64,000 bases of DNA from Chromera velia. Its lineage: Eukaryota; Sar; Chromeraceae. Positions within the stretch are counted from its first letter, which is position 1; every line of letters starts with the position of its first letter. Shown here piece by piece: positions 60,701-64,000 of this stretch. The stretch lies in assembly GCA_018398765.1 (NCBI GenBank), contig JAHBMJ010002861.1:30841-94840 (forward strand), given 5' to 3'. The translations under genes were made by a program, and so were the position numbers. Under the pieces are notes generated by a model that had not been told where the DNA came from, made no database searches, and worked only from the letters and a program-made list of their open reading frames with translations.

Positions 60701-63179
60701 TGTCTCTGAAGACGACAACAGGATTCCCTGTGGCGGGCTCCCTCTCAACCAGCATCGGCTCGTCTGCAAGGGTCCGACCAAAACGCACGTGCGCAGGGGG
60801 CTCTGATTCTAGGGTGCCCCCCTCCGTGCCAATTCCCGCGTTCCAATCCTCCCCCCTTGCGGGCCTATGGCCGACAACCGTCGCCACCCTCATGTCCCTC
60901 CCGTCTGCGTCTCGTCCGATGATTTCCGTCCTGCCGTCTTCCTGTCTCAACTCGAGAGGCTTCCGTTGACCGTCGTGCTTGACTGCGAACGGTACGCCGT
61001 CTCGGCCCATCCCGACAACGACAGGGGAGAGATTAGTTGGGTGACGGTCAATGACCACAGGACGGCCAAGCTCATCCACCCCGTATGGGGCAGCCTCTCT
61101 GTCCTCAAACACCGCGACTGTGTAGGACTTTCCAGACGAATCCCTCCCAACCAGCTCCTTCCTTCCCCCGTGTCTCTCCAGAATCTGAAGAGGCGCTCCT
61201 GCCTCGTCACGGTCTGTCCTTCTTCCCTTCAAGTCAACTGCAAATGGGAAATCCCGTTCGTCCGAGTCAACAAGCACAATCTCCCCCTGTCCATCATGCC
61301 CGAGAGAGAAGGTGGCCATCATGGGGTCTCTCTCAGATTCACTCATGTGAACTCGTCGTTTTTGCCCCTCCTTCTTCTTCCCTTCCCTCACACGAGCAAG
61401 CACATACGCAGCTCCGTCGGTGTCCCTCCCGAAGACGACCAGCCGTCCCTGTCCGTCTCTTCCTTGCTGAAGAGGTGTGCTGCGCTTATCTGAAGATGTC
61501 ACGGAAGGCAGGCCCTGGGCGTCACGAGCATACACAGCGACCCTTCCTGTCTCGGAGACCCGAACGACAACGGGGTTGGCGACTTCGTCCACCGCCCTTC
61601 GGAGAGTTGATCCATCCTCGAGAACGGCCACGCAGTCGCCCTCCCTGCTCACAAGCCGAGAGCGGGAGGACGTCCCCTCTTTCTGGTCCCCTTCCTCAAG
61701 TTGTAACATCTTGTCCTTGCCCGCATCTGGGTGACCGAGCCGGAATGCCCCCCCTGCAGCAGTGCGACCTGCAATGACGGGACACCCCTCTTCGCAGTCT
61801 GCCCAAGAGATCACCGCACCCTCCCCCTCCTCTCCTAGAGGCACTCCTGCTGCAGTCACTGCTGCACCTGTTGCATTCCCCGGAAGGTGCACAGGCACTC
61901 CCACAGCGAACGGAAGAGACAGGTCAGGACGCGAGTCCTCGATGACGGCCACTACGAGCCGTCTCCCCGCTTTGTCCGAACCCGTTACACCCAGAGCCCC
62001 GTCTCTCTGGCGGTCGAAGCGAAATTTTCGAGGAAGTCCCCTCGGCCCCGTGGAGACGTTCAGGCCTTCATTGGGGTCCCTTGAGAATATGACGGGATTT
62101 CCTACAGCATCCCTCCCGACAAGTACGGTCGTCTCTGTCTTCGGGGAGACTGACCCGCTCTTGTCCCCCTGTTGTGCGGCAGAGGTGAGACGGGCAATTC
62201 GGAAAAAGAGGGGGTTGTCAAGGAGGGCGATGGCACGACTGGGAGGAGCCCCTGCCTGAGAGGCCACCTGAAGTCTTCCGTCAGAGAGGGGGAACAGAAA
62301 AAGAGGGTTTCCCTGCTTGTCGGTACGCACACGGGTGACCCCCCCATGACCTTCCCGTGTCGGCATCACGATCACACACCGATCCGCACCGTCCTCTCCT
62401 GGCGCTTCTCCTGCCCCCCCCTTCTCTCCCTCCTTCTCAACCAGACAGAAGTTACCACTCACAGTCTCACGACCAACCAAGAAAGGAGGCCGGGGCGCCT
62501 GCCGATCTAAAACGGCGACCACCAACTGTTGTCCGAATGCGTCCTTCGCGATAACCTGAGTGCTGCCATCAGGGGCTGTTCGCATTGAAAGCTTCCCCTG
62601 TGCCTCTCTCCCGTCTCCCAGAATAAAGGGCAGGGCTGTTCTCTCCTCCTTCCCAACCACCAGGAAAGATCGATCCTCAGAGCCCGGAACTTTCACAACC
62701 ACAACGCGGCCTTTCGGGTCCCTCCCGAGTCTGCACAAAGAAGGGGAGGTCAGAGACCCCACTGTCACCCTCCTGCCCTCAGTGTCCCTACCGACCAAGA
62801 GGGGCTGCTCAGACCCTCCGGCAAGCAGACGGAAAGGTCCCCCTGAGGCATCCGATGTGTCCACCCTCACGACCTGTCCATCGAATGTCGCGATAGTGAA
62901 TCTTCCCTGGGCAGACCGTTCCACGACAATCGACCTCCCGTCCCGGTCCCGGCCAGGAGCAAATGGAAGTTCAATCCCATCCGCACCCCTCAAGGCAGAA
63001 CTGACTGCATCTGCACGGGCAACCTCGTACGTGGCGCCTGACGTGTCTGCACCCAGGACGGTTCCGTTCTCAAACCTCAGAGGGAGCCCTCGTCTGTCCC
63101 TGTCGATGATTGTTGGGGCTCCCTCTCTGTCTCTTCCAACCACGCGGACCCGCTTCTTGCCGTCCTGGTCGGTCCTCAC
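45007..63179 (-). CDS. Giant RDxxG-repeat protein, 5' end beyond window
   Basis: Ten exons in phase: 63179-60615, 60381-59833, 59665-57884, 57594-57058, 56778-56254, 55905-54790, 54376-53870, 53648-53447, 53073-52589 and 52281-45007, encoding 5,180 residues to the stop; a cag acceptor before 63179 shows that more lies upstream. Nearly the whole chain repeats a module of ~80-105 residues: V-x-G-x-D-x-x-G-x-x-Y-x-V-A, a loop, then runs of G-R-D-x-x-G-x-P-V-V-I-x-R-D-P-x-T-G-x-P-V-V-I-x-R-D-x-x-G-x-P-L-x-V. An example is PVVIDRDPVTGHPIVIGRD. The alternation of Asp/Gly turns and Val/Ile strands predicts stacked beta-hairpins. No catalytic motif or membrane segment is seen. The last ~220 residues are non-repetitive with a basic patch RRRKRSQKPKG. 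It resembles YD/Rhs or solenoid repeats only loosely; I assign no family. It is probably structural, surface or scaffolding. One exon is 7,275 bases long. Confidence 0.85.
50480..50616 (-). repeat. 137 bp conserved block in the giant gene, copy 1
   Basis: Matches 51668-51804 and 55283-55419 without a difference that I can see by eye. It encodes the loop region around RHQVTGRLPDGTPYVEAHFE of one repeat module. Confidence 0.88.
51585..51807 (-). repeat. 223 bp block in the giant gene, copy 2
   Basis: Identical by eye to 55200-55422, although the two lie in different exons (exon 10 and exon 6). It contains the 137 bp core shared with 50480-50616. Confidence 0.9.
54659..54760 (+). repeat. (GA)n/(GACA)n microsatellites in an intron of the giant gene
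   Basis: Two ga tracts (about 54659-54688 and 54728-54757) flank gaca and caca words. They lie between exons 6 and 7 of the giant gene. Confidence 0.93.
55200..55422 (-). repeat. 223 bp block in the giant gene, copy 3
   Basis: Identical by eye to 51585-51807. The flanking sequence diverges quickly on both sides, although the encoded modules remain similar. Confidence 0.9.
56225..56253 (-). repeat. (GTCA)n microsatellite starting at a splice donor in the giant gene
   Basis: On the minus strand the donor after GGCTGGAAG (exon 5, ending 56254) continues as seven gtca units. Confidence 0.93.
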
Positions 63180-63333
63180 CTGCACACATGGCCTCATGCA
63201 AAGAAATGAAAACGATATCGCATGGAAAGTGAACTGCAGCATTTTCTTCCGATTGTCGTGACTCCTTTATTGCACATGCAGAGTCATGTGGAATGTCGAA
63301 GAAAGTCTCTCTCATTGGTTTCTTGCAGTTTCT

Positions 63334-64000
63334 CTTCTTTTGGACGTGCACACTCAATGTAACAAACACACCGTCCCAATCCCAACAAAAGGCTTCTTTT
63401 GGACGTGCACACTCAATGTAACAAACACACCGTCCCAATCCCAACAAAAGGCTTCTTTTGGACGTGCACACTCAATGTAACAAACACACCGTCCCAATCC
63501 CAACAAAAGGCTTCTTTTGGATGTGCACACTCAATGTAACAAACACACCGTCCCAATCCCAACAAAAGGCTTCTTTTGGACGTGCACACTCAATGTAACA
63601 AACACACCGTCCCAATCCCAACAAAAGGCTTCTTTTGGACGTGCACACTCAATGTAACAAACACACCGTCCCAATCCCAACAAAAGGCTTCTTTTGGACG
63701 TGCACACTCAATGTAACAAACACACCGTCCCAATCCCAACAAAAGGCTTCTTTTGGACGTGCACACTCAATGTAACAAACACACCGTCCCAATCCCAACA
63801 AAAGGCTTCTTTTGGACGTGCACACTCAATGTAACAAACACACCGTCCCAATCCCAACAAAAGGCTTCTTTTGGACGTGCACACTCAATGTAACAAACAC
63901 ACCGTCCCAATCCCAACAAAAGGCTTCTTTTGGACGTGCACACTCAATGTAACAAACACACCGTCCCAATCCCAACAAAAGGCTTCTTTTGGACGTGCAC
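63334..64000 (+). repeat. 59 bp tandem satellite, at least 11 copies, running off the window
   Basis: The unit begins cttcttttggacgtgcacac and ends cccaacaaaagg. Copies are identical by eye apart from one base (acgtg to atgtg near 63522). With a 59-base period the array cannot hold one reading frame. It lies in the intron upstream of the 63179 exon of the giant gene. Confidence 0.98.

Noticed and set aside
45007-63179. Giant repeat protein as an alveolin/IMC protein or an Rhs/YD toxin
   Set aside because: It lacks the EKxVEVP-type alveolin repeats. The RDxxGxPVVI register differs from the YD signature, and there is no Rhs core or toxin domain in view.
63334-64000. Tandem 59 bp repeats as a CRISPR array or coding repeat
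   Set aside because: There are no spacers between identical units, the host is eukaryotic, and a 59-base period cannot keep one reading frame.

Overview
The window is nuclear DNA of a eukaryote with many introns: canonical GT-AG introns, cag| acceptors, donors mostly GTCAGT, GTCGGT or GTGAGT, and abundant di- and tetranucleotide microsatellites. A nuclear gene for the photosystem II assembly factor Ycf39/HCF244 carries a signal-peptide-like leader ending in a TAF motif, as expected for a complex plastid. Together these suggest a photosynthetic alveolate, most likely a chromerid such as Chromera velia. The organism is inferred, not proven.

Layout. 1-818 (minus): NECAP-like endocytic adaptor, cut by the window edge. 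1477-5215 (plus): Ycf39/HCF244 in nine exons, divergent from NECAP. 8502-10470 (plus): unrecognised protein with an amphipathic C-terminus and an apparent one-base frame break at a C run. 10.5-22.7 kb: repeat-rich, with a ~0.9 kb tandem duplication, a 435 bp duplication 3.6 kb apart, a GTCA minisatellite, an N gap and one probable small gene end (13181-14011). 22748-28505 (minus): complete six-exon P5-type ATPase. 28.8-41 kb: unresolved exons on both strands, a small hAT-like element with 8 bp target duplications, a large CTTT tract and a LINE fragment. 41118-44797 (minus): six-exon IQ-motif, coiled-coil, Ser/Pro-rich protein. 45007 to the right edge (minus): one gene spanning more than 18 kb and encoding at least 5,180 residues built almost wholly from a repeated RDxxG module. 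Its upstream intron is filled by a 59 bp satellite running off the window.

The standout is the giant repeat protein. Its module pairs (~180 residues) match exon boundaries, its introns fall at one fixed place in the repeat, and parts of it are nearly identical at DNA level, which points to growth by exon duplication and gene conversion. I do not recognise this family. The genes do not form a shared pathway: endocytosis, plastid biogenesis, membrane transport and probable structural proteins sit side by side, as is usual in a eukaryotic genome.

Coordinates of spliced genes are outer limits. Exons were placed by eye from reading frame, splice signals and phase, and are given in each entry.
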